From positions 88,484,395-88,548,394 of the forward strand of contig CM075853.1 of the NCBI GenBank assembly GCA_037975125.1: DNA of 64,000 nt, written 5' to 3'. The notes under the pieces were generated by a model. That model worked only from the letters and a program-made list of their open reading frames with translations, was not told where the DNA came from and searched no databases. The DNA is from Latrodectus hesperus (Eukaryota; Arthropoda; Arachnida; Araneae; Theridiidae). The translations under genes and the position numbers were made by a program. This document shows positions 38,501 through 53,616 of this stretch, piece by piece (positions within the stretch are counted from its first letter, which is position 1; every line of letters starts with the position of its first letter).

Positions 38501-41500
38501 TAATAGAATTCTGAGAATAAATCTGCTTTATGCTCATACTATTATTTGTGAAGATTGGATTAAAAAAGTCTGAGCAACTGTGTTTTGGGACTCACTGCAG
38601 TGGAAAGATTTTGACTTATATTTAAATATATTTGCTCCAAAGAAACTTAGAATCATGACAAAAAGTTCTGAGTTTGACTTCAATTGCTGTAGAATAGTAG
38701 AACGTGTGTGTTGCATTTCTGCATTACATCTGGGTGGGTGTTTTGGAGTTTTTACAGCTTTATAACTTGTTAATTTGGCCTATTATCTATAAGATGTTAA
38801 TCCAGGTGGTCATAATATTTATTGGATGTTAAATAGCCTTGCATCAATCTTCAGATGATTGAGCAAACTGTGATTCGGGTTGACCATAATTTAATAATAA
38901 GGTCATGTTCACTTTAAGTGAAAAGGTTTGGTTGTCTTTGTCATTGTTGAATAATATATCTTGGATGTTCCATCATTTCTGCTTGCACACCTGTTGAGAT
39001 GATTATTTGAGAATTTTCCATTCTGGAAAATGAGTGGGTTGTGACTGTTTCCACTCTATGTGAAAAGTGTTCTTAAAAAACATCTCATATATGTATAAAA
39101 GTGTTACTCCTATAAATTTCTATCTTTACTTCAGTATTTTAAGATAATGTTAGCAGTTTCTTATTTTCTTGCATTATAATTCCTTATGATTAGAAAAAGT
39201 ATTATTTGTGAAAAAAATTCATACTTATTTATAGACCCTTAAATTTTGAGAAAAATATGAATTAAAAATATTTTGAATTCTTATCAAGCAGTTAATAAAT
39301 TTTATTCAAACTTTTAGAGAGGTTAGTTTTTTGAATATATAAATGTGACGACAGTGTGCTATCAATCTATTTTTAAATTTAATAAACTATTGGTAATTAT
39401 AACAGAATCAAATCTGTTTATCAAAAGTTATGCATCTTAAGAAAAGTATTTTTTTTAATCTGCATTTTCTTATTGTTGTTCCTTTTCCTAAATTTGACAA
39501 GTTTATCTTAGCATTTTTGATATACCATATTCAGCTGTAAGCTGAAATTTAAATTTATTTATAATGAATGAAATAGTACCTGAGCAAATAGAATTGTGTC
39601 ATTAACAGTTTTAAATTGGTCTTCTAGCAATTGGAAAAAAATTCATTCTTGGAAATTAGGCTATCATTTGCTGTCATTTTATACTTTTAATTATTTTGAG
39701 CTATGTATATTATTTTACTCCTCTTCTGTTTCAGTTAATTCTTCAAAATAAAAATTTCAGAAAAAAAAGCATTAAAAGAAGGATATGAAATGACATTCAT
39801 TACTTTATTTTTTATTGCCAATAATTAATTAATATCTTTTATATACATTCTTCATTTATGCTTTATACTATGACTTTTCAAGCTATAGTTCTTAATTTTA
39901 GAAGCATATGTGTTTATATAAAGCACAACAAATATGTTTGTAATTCATAATTAATTGAACTTGAAAATTGTAAAATCATTCTTATTTTTTGGGGGAAATT
40001 ATATAAATTGTTTGGTTTTATTGAAATTTTTATAAGATTTGAAGCTTAATTTTTATTTTGATTTTTAGCCTATGCTTGAACGAGTTAGATTGCACCCTTT
40101 GCTGGTTACTGCTTCTAAAGAAGGTGAATTAAATTTAAATAGGTAAAAAAATAATACTATATATTCAAAATATTTGAAGATATAAGTTACTACATTTTTA
40201 TACCTATAAACTATTTTATTGATAATGGTAAACTAGTGAGTATAAATAGTCATTTGTCTATTGTGTTTTCCTGGATATAATCCACAGTGGCTTGTTATCC
40301 ATAAAGCCTTTTTTTTTTTGAGTAAAAAAAATTATAATTCACTGCAATTTTTACAACTAATAATTCAAAATATATACTGCTGATAATGTGTCACATAAAA
40401 TAAATGCACAGTATAATTAAGAATATAAATAATATATAGAAAAAAACCCCATCCAATTACATCCTATTTGAATTCTCCTCTTAGCCAAGTGCAGTAAAAC
40501 TGACATGAAAAAACCTGATCTGTTGTCCAAAGTGGTAATCCAAAGAAAATCACTTTTAGTTTTTATTAAGTTTTTACAAATGAGGCTATACGTATTTTGA
40601 AAGTTAAATATATTTCATTAATGTTGAAATAAAAGAAAAGTTGTTTTTTCAAATTGCACATAGAATCTTCATGTTGCTCATGTTTTTTGTTCATTTTACA
40701 GTAGCACGCTTGTCTCTATTTTGTCTACCATTGCCAAGTCATGAAACAAAATAGAATTTTACCAAGTTTTGAAAAGGCACAATTAAAACAATACATTTTC
40801 AAAATAAAAATAAAATATTGCCTTGAATGATCACTAAATTTATTTAGAATGATAAAAACCTTAGAAATTCAGAAATGAATAAGTTCGTTGCATTTACATT
40901 TAACATATCTGAATCACTAGATGACAAGTCTTCATTGTTTGTTATTTTCATCAAAAAATTGCATATTTGAAACTCATTTTTTATTGTAGCTTTTGGAACA
41001 TGACGGCAACATTTAAAACCCTGCTAGAAACATTTTTATACAATGCATGCTTCAATTTTCTTGTTTATGTTAAAAATATTTTCTCCATCGGACTTCTATT
41101 GTTTCCGTATTTTCCCAACTTTTGATTTAAATGATCTGTTAGTTTTGAAATCAAGACAAATATCTTAGTCAGTCCTCTGCATATTGCAATTTTCAAAGAT
41201 GTGGACTTTAGGACATTTTTAACATTCTCATTGAGATGTGCTTTCATTGAATGGGTCCATAATCATTAAAGCTTTATGATAAAAAAAATATTTTTCATTT
41301 TCACCAGATTGCTTTGTAGCTATGCATAATTTCTTTATTCATCTAGTCTTTCTTGTTTACTTGAATTTCAACATTTTTAAGAAAATTTTCGGACTGTTTT
41401 GCTTTTCAAATTTAGCATCACTTGCCATTTCAATACATTTGCTGCTCAATATAAAATTACTGTAAATGAAGTTCTTTCATTGTCTGTAATATTTATAGGA

Positions 41501-44500
41501 ATACTGTTTGTTCTATGAACATTGACAGTCCTTGACAAGTAGTGCATCAATTTATAATGGAACTTTGCCCATATTAAAAATCAAATTCACTGTAAAGTTA
41601 TGTGAATAACTTTTTTGCAAAATGTCACAGTCATGAGATTCTTACCCAGTCATTGGGTAGTTTCTGGCCAACTGATGAATGACTATGTGGAGCTAAGTTA
41701 TTTTTTTCATAAACTAAAAGCATCTCATGGGTTCACAGGAAATGTTTCCTAGTATTTATTTCTTATGCAATATGTTAAGCTTTCATCCTTGTACTTATTG
41801 AGAGACAACTTTCCTGTTTCAGTACTTTCAAAATCCGTTTTTTTCAATTCTTCCACTAATTCTGCCCAGGAAAGTTTTCTAAATTGATTAGCTCTTTTAC
41901 ATGTGTTGCTTTTTATCAAAATTCGACTTGTTCGACTTTACACATAATCTGTTGATTTTATATCTGTTCAATACAGTATTTTTCCCTGATAATGCAAAAA
42001 GTAATAAATTTGATAAAATAAATCTAGAGACAAGTTAAGTTATCTTGACTTTTATGCCTTATAAAAAATATTTTAAAGCTTCATTAGAATTATTTTACAA
42101 AAAGTTATTTGTGTGTTTGTAATTATGTTTCTATAAAATACTATACTAATAAAGATAATAGGAATAGTTTAGTAAATTTATTGAGATAATAATTCATTCA
42201 TCTCAAAAGAAAATGGTTTGTTTGTTTAGAATATTTTATCTATCAATGAGTTCTTCTTCTTCTTCTTAGAATTGGGTTTGTATGTCATTGGGCACCTCTG
42301 CTTTTATCAGCATTTTTTACCATTAACTCCAAACCCAATGTTTCCTAGTTCCAGTTGCTCGGGTCACCCACTTTATTAATAAAGTCCGATAACCCTTTAA
42401 TGGAGTCTAGGTGTAACTCTCTAGTATGGATGATGCCTAAAGAGGTTAATCTAGGGAGGGCAAGAGCCTCACATTCATAAATGATATGCTCTGCCATTTC
42501 CTCTTGCGTATGACATTTCCAGCAGATAGGGTCTTGCTGAAACAGTCCCATCTGGTCAGAGAGTCAGTCATACTAGGGATAGCTTCCTGACTTTCACCAG
42601 AATATGGTTTGGAGGTCATTTCTACCTCAAGTCAAGGATTCTTTACTGCCCCTTTACAAGACTGCCTCTGAGTTCCCTTGTCTTTTTCAGCAAGGTCTAC
42701 TTCAGAGACTTCACCTGCAAATGCAGAAAGGTTTGTTATAACTTGTGTCTTTTCAGCCACAAGATAACAATTAAAAAGCTCAGGTAATATAAGTCCACCC
42801 AGCATTGCCTGAGTTACTGGGCAAGGCAAATTACTCTAGAAGTTCGCCAGGCAACTAGAGGCTCCGTTAAGACACCAATACCCCGGTGCCAATTAGCCCT
42901 AGGCACGGAACGCATAACACCAGGGTTTACGGGAGCTGGTTCGCGGCCTCTGATTATATATTCAAGGCTATCCTGTCATTCCTACAGGACGTTCGGTGGT
43001 CCACCACCTACCTACGCGCCTGGTAGCTGCTCAGGCCCCAGGATATCAATGAGTTACTTATGCTTTCTAGCAATTTTTTTTGAATTTTATGTCTTATGTG
43101 ATCAATTTTACCTGCAAAATTAATCAATTTTCTTTGATTTTTTAAGATCTTCAACCATAAGTCTATGCATTTACACCTCAACATGGCCCCACTTGAGATA
43201 AATCGATTGTATATAGATTTTTAAAATTTAAAAATTACTAATAGGAAATTACTTGGTGAGTAAAAAAAAGGAAATGGAGGATAATTCTAAGAAAAACTTT
43301 GGATTATTAAAGAATCGAAAAATTCTCTATTTAAAAAGCTTAGTGCACTTTTCTATTTTGGACTATTTTAAAATTTTTTTAGCTTATTTTAACTGAAATT
43401 TTTTTTTAATTGTAAAACCATATAACTATCTTCTCAGACTAAATGGAGGAAGTATATTGACCCTACAGACAAATGCAGAAGGAGAAAAAGCAATATGCAT
43501 GCTGAACTCTACTCTAAAAATGTTACATGTATTATTAATTTTTAGGTACTTATTAAAACTTTAATTATTATTAACAAAATCAGTCACTCACTCAAGTTAT
43601 GCAGACTTTGTTAATTTTGACGTTAAAATAGGGACTTTTACTGATTTTCATATAAATTCAATGAAATATGATCTTCATAGTACTTTTACTGAAATACGTC
43701 TTCATAATGTTTTTATTGTTTTATGTACTTTAGTTTTTTTTAAATACTATTTTTAGTAATTTAAACTTATAAAAGAAAATTTACTTATCGCCAGCACAAA
43801 GCTAAAAGTTAATTACTATAAAACACTATTTGTGTGCTGAAATCTAAGCCTTTGGTATGACTTGTGGAAATGGATTATTTTTTATAGAATTCTGGAATTT
43901 AATGTAATTTTGAACTGATTCTTGGGAAATAAAGAATAAGTCGTCAAATGCTTATTCTAAATTATTTTATTTTAATGTTTGTTATTGTAAATATTTAGAA
44001 ATATTTCTTTGTCTAAGCATTATTTTCCTTTTGCTTTTATTTATACTACATAAATAATGTTTTTAACATCAATCATATATTTTTATTTTAAAAATATTTG
44101 TTTTCTATTTTATTAATTTAAGAATTATTTGTAGTAAGTATTTTTTTTAAAAAAATTAGCTATAACGTTTCTTTAAATTTTGAAGTGGTTTTTTTTTATT
44201 GAATATATTTAATTTGCTGCAAGTTTCTTTTAATAATTGTATTTGTTTTCAAGTACTATTTTTTTTTAATTTTATAAAGCTGTTTGAAGTTTGAGGACCA
44301 TGAAATGGATGAAGAGGTTAATTCACATATTATATGAAAAATTAATTCATTTATGTAATAAATTTGATGACTATAATTTTTTAAACTGAAAATTGTGAAG
44401 AATTTCAAAGAATCAACTAATGTATAATGATTGAAGATAGAAAATAAAGTTAGAGAAATTGTAAATTGAAAATGCCTCTAAACATAAAACAAAAGACAAA

Positions 44501-47500
44501 GATTCATATCAAAATATAAAGCTTTGAAATGTTATACCAAGATAAACCAGATTAAAAGAAAATTGAAGGGTTTGCTTCAAAAAGGAGGTAGCTCCATCCC
44601 ATAGCTGTTGGGAGTTATAAACACTTTCTTGTGCGAAAAAAAACTCTTTTATTTGGCACCAAAAGGAAGCAGCTCCATCTCTTGAATAACTCTGGAAATA
44701 ACGATTGGAGCTGTATCCTTTTGGTGCCAAATAAAAGAGTTTTTTTTTCACACAAGAAAGTGTTTATAACTCCCAACAGCTATGGGATGGAGCTACCTCC
44801 TTTTTGAAGCAAACCCTTCAATTCCTAAAAGCTTATTTGGTGAAAACTCTTATAGTAAATGAATTTGCATACTATACAGTTAGTCATCCAATTTTGTACT
44901 TGAAAATCAAATGAATGATTAATTCAATAAAACAAAAAAATTTTGCAGTTACATGTAGAAAATAGGTGAATTTTATGTAATAAAATATTAAAGTTTCTCT
45001 CCAACTTTGAATTCTAAATAAATCAAGTTTTTGGAATTTACATCATTATTTTGCAGGAAAAAGTTATTAGTGTTTAGTTATGAAATCTTGAGCCATATAG
45101 CTCATACTCATGTATAAAGTTACTATACATGGTCTAAATTACTCATATGATGAACTAGATTATTATTTACAGAAAGATTTTTTAAAAATTAGTTTTTTAC
45201 CCATTTATTTGAAGTTATTTGAATTTTATGACTAAAACTTTTATGGTATATTAATTTTTTATTTAATTGTATACTATTGTAATTATTTATTATACAAATA
45301 TTTTTGTGTAAAAAAGAATAATTAAAAATAATTCAACATTATTAAGGTGGTAGCTGAAGGATTAATGGTCTAACCTTTAATTCAACAGCTTATGTGTTCA
45401 AATCCCATGTTTGCCTTGGTTATTTGCTATTATTTGAAATCTAAAATATAAGTTCCATTTGAACTAACTTTTTTGTACAAAAAATTGATTATAATAAGCC
45501 AAACTAAAATTAATATTAAATCAGAAACTTTAAAAATTATTGTTTAATTTAAGTTTTAACATTTTCTTCACAAAAGTGCAGAAAAGGAATGTAGAAAAAT
45601 TTGCACTTGAGATGCATAGAAATTTATCTAAAGTACTTCTGTTTATTTATTTATTTTTTTCATTATGACAGATCATAATGATCACATGCAATCATATGGT
45701 GTAATAATTATAAAATTTTGCTTTGTCTCCTTAACTTTATAACTGTTTTGAACTTCAAAATTTTTTTATGTTTAGAGATCATTGAAATATTTCTAGTATT
45801 GAAAAAGTTTATAGTTTGCAGAAATGACTACAATAAGTTATTATAACATAAAAACAGCAATACAGTAAATAACTTTTGCTGGAATGTTTTCATTCAATTC
45901 AAAAATGTATTAAATGAAATGCTTCCAAAATTTTGTAAATCTCCTTAATGAATGTACGATGTTCATGCATTATAAAAGGGAAATAATGTGAAAAATATGT
46001 TCTATTAAAGTATAATTTGTCACTACAGGAATTTAATGAAAATATTTGTCTGTTGTAACAATGTAAATTCTTTATCCATATGTTTAATTTTATCTTTGTA
46101 TATATATATTCAATTTTATTCATTGTTTACACATTTGAACTACAATTAAAATTTATGTTTTAAATTTTTATTCATTTGTTTTTGCAATCTAAATGCATAA
46201 ATTTGATTATTTTTTGAAATATTTTGATTCATCAGTCAAAACTATGAAAATTGATTGAATCCTGATATAAATTATTCAGTTATTTATTCAAATAGTGTAG
46301 TACTTTTAATTCATTTTAAATAATTCTAACTTTATAATTAAATTTTTAATATTAGTATTTAATGTAAGGGATTTTACAGATGGAAAAAAATGGATTATCA
46401 TGATATAATAGTTGATTGTTCTTCAATTTCTTTGGATACTGTTGAAGGAACATGTGAAAATTTTAAAAATATGAATGCAGCAATATCACCAAAGAATTCT
46501 GGCTATGGTATTGAGTAAATATTTTTTTGTCTTAAAATAGATTCTTTCTTATGTTATAGATTTTAAGTGTTTTATACATTTATATAAATTTGATATGAAT
46601 TGTGTATACATATGCAGCTATATGAGTATATATATGCAGTTATTCATATTTTTTAGCTGCAGATATTTTCTTGTGCTAGTTGATGTAAAATTATTACCCA
46701 ATGCCAATTTTAATTGTTTTGTGAATTATGATTGTAAATTATAAATTTCCTTTTATTACCATAAAAAAATCATTCTTCTGCAAAAATTATTTTTAGGTTT
46801 AATAATATAATAGACAAAAAATAATGCCTGTTAAATAAAAACTTATTTTCATTCGTAAAAATGTGTGTGAGCTAATTAGCATTGATACTCACTCATAATA
46901 CATCTATTTGTAATTCATTAGATGCATTAGAAATTGAAAATATGATTTGGTGTTTTGAAGGGAAAACAGTTAAAATTTATATCTCATAAGATTATTTTTC
47001 ATTTATTACTGTACTATTGTTTAGAAAAAGATTTTAAAAAAAGGCATTTGAATATAGGATTAATGTATTTTAAACTTATTATCTATAAACAGTTGACTTA
47101 TTATCTTATTAAAAATAAACAGTTATCTGTGATGGCATTAACCATCATACTGTTCCTAATTTAGCATTTAATAAAAATTCATGAAAATGCTTATCTTGAG
47201 TTCGTATTTCATTTTCAAGTTAATTTCAAAACTTTCATGTACATATGAATGATTTTAATCATTGTTATTATTTATTTATTTTTATTTATTTATTTTATAT
47301 TTTATTTCCTTCACATCAGTCAATTTGGTACTTTCCATTTCACAGGCGCAAATCTCGCCAAGCACCAATCAAGTCACCCATTGGCGACAACACACAGTAT
47401 ACACATAAAATTTTTTGAATAATGTTGACAACACACAGTATACACAAAAAATTTTAATAAATGTTAGCTATAAGAATTTTTTACTTTGGAGGCATAAACA

Positions 47501-50500
47501 TTTTAACATCATTTAAAAATTTTTCATGGATCTTTCAGATTTTTTTTTATTAAAAATATGGATTATTTTTATTTTTGTATGTGAATTTGTTACGATTATT
47601 ATTTTTTAAGCTTTATTTTTAAAATCTGAATTTTTCAAGAGAGATTTTATGAAATTATTAAATTTGTATACATAGCAAATTAGCATAAAATTATGAAATG
47701 TAAAAAAAGAGTTGAAAAAAGTTGTTGATAGTAAAAGGCTGTCACATGTTTTGGAAACGTAGCAGTAAAAGGTTACCAGCGGAGATATTCCCTCTAGCGC
47801 CGGTTGTATCATTTTTAGCGACTTTATCACCTGCGCCGGCGAAATGGAAAAGTATCGTCAAAATTTAAATCACTGATCATTTATTCATGATATTGGTGTT
47901 TTGAGCCTATTTATTCAAACCTAATATTATAAATTTGTTGATTAAGCTACATTTGAATTATTTTTATATTTTTTGTTAATAACTTTAGTTTTGAGGAATT
48001 TAAAATAGAGCAATAGATATTCATATCTCAGTTTGAACTTCAATATATTTAATATTCACTTGAAAACAGGGAATTCAAAAATTTTATGTATATTTCTTGT
48101 TGAAGAAAAGATTATTATTTGTAAATTGATTTCATGAATGGTGAACTATTGGAATTTATATAATTTTATTGAATTTTTTGTTGAAATTAAAGCTTTAGTT
48201 TTATGTATTTAAACTAATATGTTTTAATCTGTTTAATATAAATGAAAATTGAATTTCTGAAGTCACAGACCAGAATGAAGCACATGTTGCTGTTGAGTCG
48301 GGATCTGCTGAAACTGTTATGCCCATGAATGAAGAGACTATTTGGTCGCCCATCCAAGCATGTGCCACAGCTTTTGCATCTTACAGTCTTCCATCACCAA
48401 CTGCTAAAAAGGGTATGCTGTTGGCTTTAATCCTTTAAAAACAGGATGCATTAGAATCATGCATTATGGATTAATTCATCTTGTTCCTTATTTTGGTATA
48501 TCTTAAGACATTCTCAGTTTGTATAGAAATAATTTTAAAATATTTTTAAAAAGAATATTAAACAATATTTAAGTTGTATATTACTCTGAAAATGGATTTT
48601 TGATTTATTGCTAAAAAAGTTGAAACTATGTAAACAGTAAGTTTAATACTTTTATTAATAAAATTGTATTAAGTAACTTAAAATCTAAAAAAGAAAAAAT
48701 ATATTAATCTTGTTAAGAAGTTAAAATTTGACAGTGTAAGTGAGATTTTTATTTAATTAAGTTTTTTTATTAAAACTTGCAATTTGTATTTAAATTATAT
48801 TTAAATTAAATTTGTATTTAAAAGTTGTCTAAATTAAGTATTCTCCATTCAATTTATAGTATATTTTCTCACAAAATGGACTTCATACTAAATATTTTTA
48901 CAAACTGATTTTATATGATAATTCATATAATTTTATTTTGATAAAAAAAAAGTATTTTTTATACCACCATCCATGAAAAATTATGAATGATTTCAATGAC
49001 ATAATTTTTGTATCTGCTGTTCAATTTTCATTGGAAATTGAAAATAAATGCAGCTTTCTTGAATTACATTATAAGAAAGATTAAAAATGAATCTATTATT
49101 TTTAGATATTATTTATTTTGAATTAGTTAAATATAGTAAAATTACATTGTATTTTTAATTAATATCGTAAATTTATCCTTCCCTTAAATTTCTTTAATCA
49201 AGCCGGCACTTGAATATTTAATGCTCTGCATTTCATTTTAACAGTTCTTGAGTTCAATTTCGTGGTTAGCGGTCTGGCATTGGTTTCAGTAGTTTGTGAG
49301 TTTGAATCCCTCTTTTAAGTGAATGTAGTGATTAAGAGTCCACTTTAAATTGCAAGTCCTGATCTAATTTATACTTGTGTGCAAAAAATGACTGTTGAGC
49401 AACCAACAAACTAAATTTGGGTTCAGTTTTCCTTTCAACCATGAATCTTCAATAATTTGCATTCTACTTTATACTGTGTGTCTGTGATCACGTGGTCCTT
49501 ATGTGGAAAATGTCACCATCAACTAAATTAAACCCACACGTGTTTAATGTATTGCATTTTTAAATCATGTTTCTTACCAACCCTTGTAATATCTTGCAAA
49601 AAATATTAAAAGAAAAAAATGAAACAACTAATCTTTTTATACTTTGAAAAAAAAATTGCAGAGAAAAATCAATTTTTAATGTCAAACATAAAAGGTTTTA
49701 TTTATTTTTTTATTAAAGTGTATTAACTTTTTATTATTGTTTATTAATTAAAGATAGCATATAAAAAATTCACATGTTTGAAATAAAAATTTACAAAATA
49801 TGTTATCTTTTTACTTTCTAGTTTATTGGATGTTTGAAATGATGTATATATGAAAATATAATGTTATCTACCATCAAGAATCAGAACCAGAGTAATAATA
49901 GTCAGTTATAATCAATGTCATAGGTTTTTAATGTTTACTAGATCAGATATGCGATTTAAAATTTTATCAGCCCAAAAAAGATTACTTAAAAGGAATTGTT
50001 TGATAATTTTGTTAATATTTTAATGGCTTCAAATAAAAACATTAATGAAAACATTTAAACAATTTATTTTCATGTTTTATGCAAATGGAAAATGAGAAGT
50101 TTGGAAATGTTGTAAAATGATTAATATTTAAAATGGGGAATTTTTTAATTTTCATTTCTATAATTGATATGGCTATATGAATTTCACTAAGAAATAAATT
50201 TCTCAAACTTAAAAACAAGAACAACACAAATATTCAAATGTGCACTTAATATATAATGCTAATTTTTCATTGAAATTGAGAATTACTAATGAAGAGTTAA
50301 TAAAACAAAATTGGTTGCATATAAAATAAAAATTATATAGGATTATATATATACTAAACATCATATAGTGACTTAAATTTATTTTAAAAAATATATAAGT
50401 TTTAATATCTGACAAAGGAATACAATTAAATTGAATTTTATCCCATTGTTAAAAGTTTTGAAATCATTGAATAGAGTAGTTATTTCTAAATAAAATTTAT

Positions 50501-53500
50501 TTAATTCAATTCTTTTAAATGTTCTTAAACGCTTAATTTCATTGAAAAATTTTATTGTATGGAAAAAATTTATGTATATTGTCTTACTATAATATTCATG
50601 AATTCTAAGTTACGCAAATATAGGATCCGGTATATCGATGTAAAATAATTGCTCTTAACAATTTCATTTAAAATCCTATAAATAAGGATTACGTAATTCT
50701 TTTATGCTATAAATTAAGTTTGAGAAACTGGATAAAATGCTCTTATTGTAAAAGGAACTGGAAATGTGCTTCATAAATATGATTAAATAATAATAACAAA
50801 CTGTTAGAGCAATTGTAAAAGGCATGAATGAAATGTTTGTTCTAAAAAATAACTTAAAAATTTCAGAAGAAAATAAAGTATAATTATAACATTTATTTCA
50901 AATGTTTTTCTGGGCATCCTACCTTTTAATTTTGGAGCATGTTAATTGCATACTTGTAAAATCTTTTGTTTTGTGTTTCTTTGATATGGTTGCTTTGTTT
51001 TCACAGCATTTCTCATAGAACTTCAATCTTAATCTAAAAATTATTCTCTGAAATTATGGGAGAAAGAGGAAGAATGCTGATTCTCAATTCATTAATCATT
51101 CATACTTCAATCATTCATTCATACATCAATCATACTTCAATTAATTTTTTTCTCATTTTCTGCCAACATTGCTTCTTCTAATAACTGGAAGAAAATAGAG
51201 TATCAATTTAGACATGCATTCAGTTTTTGGCAAAAAGATAGAAAAACAAAAGAAATTAAGGGTACAAATAAAAATTATAAATTTTTATTACCAAATTCAA
51301 GAACAATTACTTATTTGGAATGAAACTTTTATTGGTTTTCCATTTAGTCCCCAAAAGGCAGTAAAATTGATCAAATTTTTAAAGATATCTTTTGATAGAC
51401 ACAAATGAAAACTAAATTAAAGGATTTTTATTTTGACTGTCTTTTGCCAGAAATAATTCCTCCCCATTATCCCAGATCAGTGGAAATTAAAAATCCAAAT
51501 TATATAATTAATTTATATTTAAAATGAAATTAAAGTTTAATGTAAAACATTAATTATCAAAATTAAATAAATTACATAAAGCCTTTAAAAAATCAAAAAG
51601 ATTTCTGTAGGGTGTTTCCCCCACCAAATCTAACATTGTTGAAACATCAGTGTTAAAAAAAAGTAAAACGATAAAAGTGAAAAGCTGGACATAAAATGAA
51701 AATAGTAAATGGTTCATCTCACGCTTCACACCAAGGGCTTAGCTCATTTAAGAACAAATGTCTGAAACATGTGTGATATGATGACAATTTTAATAAACAT
51801 CAACAATTTGAAACTTATGATGTGGTACATGATAAAATAATATTTCACTCTGGTTTGCATGCTCTATAACTCCTGACAGAGCAAATATATAACCATTTTT
51901 ACTCCTCTTCTCATTCAGAGTGGAACAGATAATTAAGGTGAATTTGATGATGCTTTAATAGCTGCATCAGCCTTATCATTGCTATCCAGATCTACATGAC
52001 TTGGTACCCATAAGAATATAATTTCATATCCCTTGTGGCATTATCAAAGCAAAAAATAGTTCATCGTCAAATCAGAACCTTAGCCATTCTTCTGACAAAA
52101 CTATTTGCAAAGTCTAGTTTATATAAATCAGCTGTTAAATTGTATAGGAAAACATGTGAAGCATTAATAAAACATGTAACACAATGATTTTTTGATACCC
52201 TGTTAATGGTCTTATTAAGTTATGTACAATGTCTGTCAAGATACAGTTCAAAGTCTGTTATGATACAAATAACACTTGATTCCCTTGTTGGCAAGGATTA
52301 TGTAATTTTATTTTGTTGGTTGCCAAGTCACGTGCCTCTAAAGCTAAATATTCATGATTGTGCAACTTTATCAGCCTGATATTATTAATAACTATTATTG
52401 TGACAATTATATGGTATCTTCTGATGTGATCTGTCGTTTCGTAATAATTTTAAATTGCACTATTGTTTCTTGGCTATATTTAGCAGACATTATTCCATGC
52501 TGTAAATATGTTAGATATGGTGAGATTCACAAACTGCAACAGAAATATCTTGTTTTTGTAAAACTATTTTATCAGCTTTTGCTCAACTAAAGCATTGTTA
52601 TCTTGTTACAACTAAAAATTATAGTATAAAAAATTTAACTGCACAATTTTATGGTCAGACATTTTGCACTGAGGTTCATATGAAGTAAAATATCTTTCAT
52701 GCATACAAAGTATACTAAAGGATTTATACTCAAATGCATGTTTTGTATCAATAATTTAACAAATGTCCTAAAGTTTCATATTTTTAATTTGTTTGTATTA
52801 TTTTTTCATGTTTTTCACTCAAAAATTATTTTGGTAATTCAGCATATGAAATCCATGTAAATAACTTTAAATCATTTAATTTTAAATTTTCTACCACAAA
52901 AGAAAATTCTGGCTCTTTTAATTCTAAATTTTCTGCCATGTCTAATAATAGACTAATATGAAAGTAATCTAATACTAGACTCTATATTCATAGTATTATT
53001 AGAAAGCATTGAATCTTTGTAAACATTTTTGTGATGCAGGTGAATGGGATTTCAAAAGTCTAATTCAGTCATCTACAGAAGAAAGTATCCCTTTAGACTT
53101 TGCAGTTGAAGCAAAACCTGAGGTAAAAGTGTTTTAACATTTATTATTTTTATGCAAGTTTAATTGAGTATTTAATTCATCTTTGTTATAGTTAAAATTA
53201 TTTGATATTAGATTTTAAGTATTGATATTAGAAAATTATTTATTAATATTAGATAGAAAACAATTTGATATTAGATTTCTATATTTTCTTTGTAATACAG
53301 TTGCCACAATTTGAATTATTGATGACTTATAAAATTAAAATTATTTGAAATCCTAAATTTTTTGCTGCACAAAAAAAGTTACAAAGATACCTCATGTAAT
53401 GTAATGAAAATTTCAAAGTATGGTTTTTTAAGTATAACCTAAATAGAAAAATTATGTCCATAATATTCTTCATGTGTAAATGTATTAGATTAATATTAAA

Positions 53501-53584
53501 ATAATAATTTTTATTTGATTTGCATTGCATATTTTGAAAAGTATTTTATAAATCCATATTTTAAATATTAAAAAATAATAGTCT

Positions 53585-53616
<32 letters not shown>

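Larger units (their letters stand above)
40143..46379 (+). other. TSC1: TSC1 intron 6, the largest seen, dense with insertions
   Basis: A 6.2-kb intron containing a pogo-like element (40261-41976), an antisense LINE (42253-43043), a foldback (44561-44823) and a SINE (45345-45500). Intervals 43056-44560 and 45500-46379 are AT-rich and show nothing. Confidence 0.85.
48413..53039 (+). other. TSC1: TSC1 intron 8
   Basis: A 4.6-kb intron containing a SINE (49203-49416) and a decayed LINE end (51460-52360). The rest is AT-rich. Confidence 0.8.

Noticed and set aside
37960..39060. Possible decayed Tc1-like transposase in TSC1 intron 5, minus strand
   Set aside because: Fragments such as WLQNILWTDRIHFS hint at a Tc1-like motif, but there is no consistent frame, catalytic order or TIR, so I did not list it as an element.
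44509..44751. 80-codon minus frame MKKKLFYLAPKG...
   Set aside because: It lies across the foldback; both arms read through by symmetry, so it is not a gene.
46508..46515. Alternative exon 7 donor gtaaat at 46515
   Set aside because: It leaves phase 2, while exon 8 requires phase 1; gtattg at 46508 fits.
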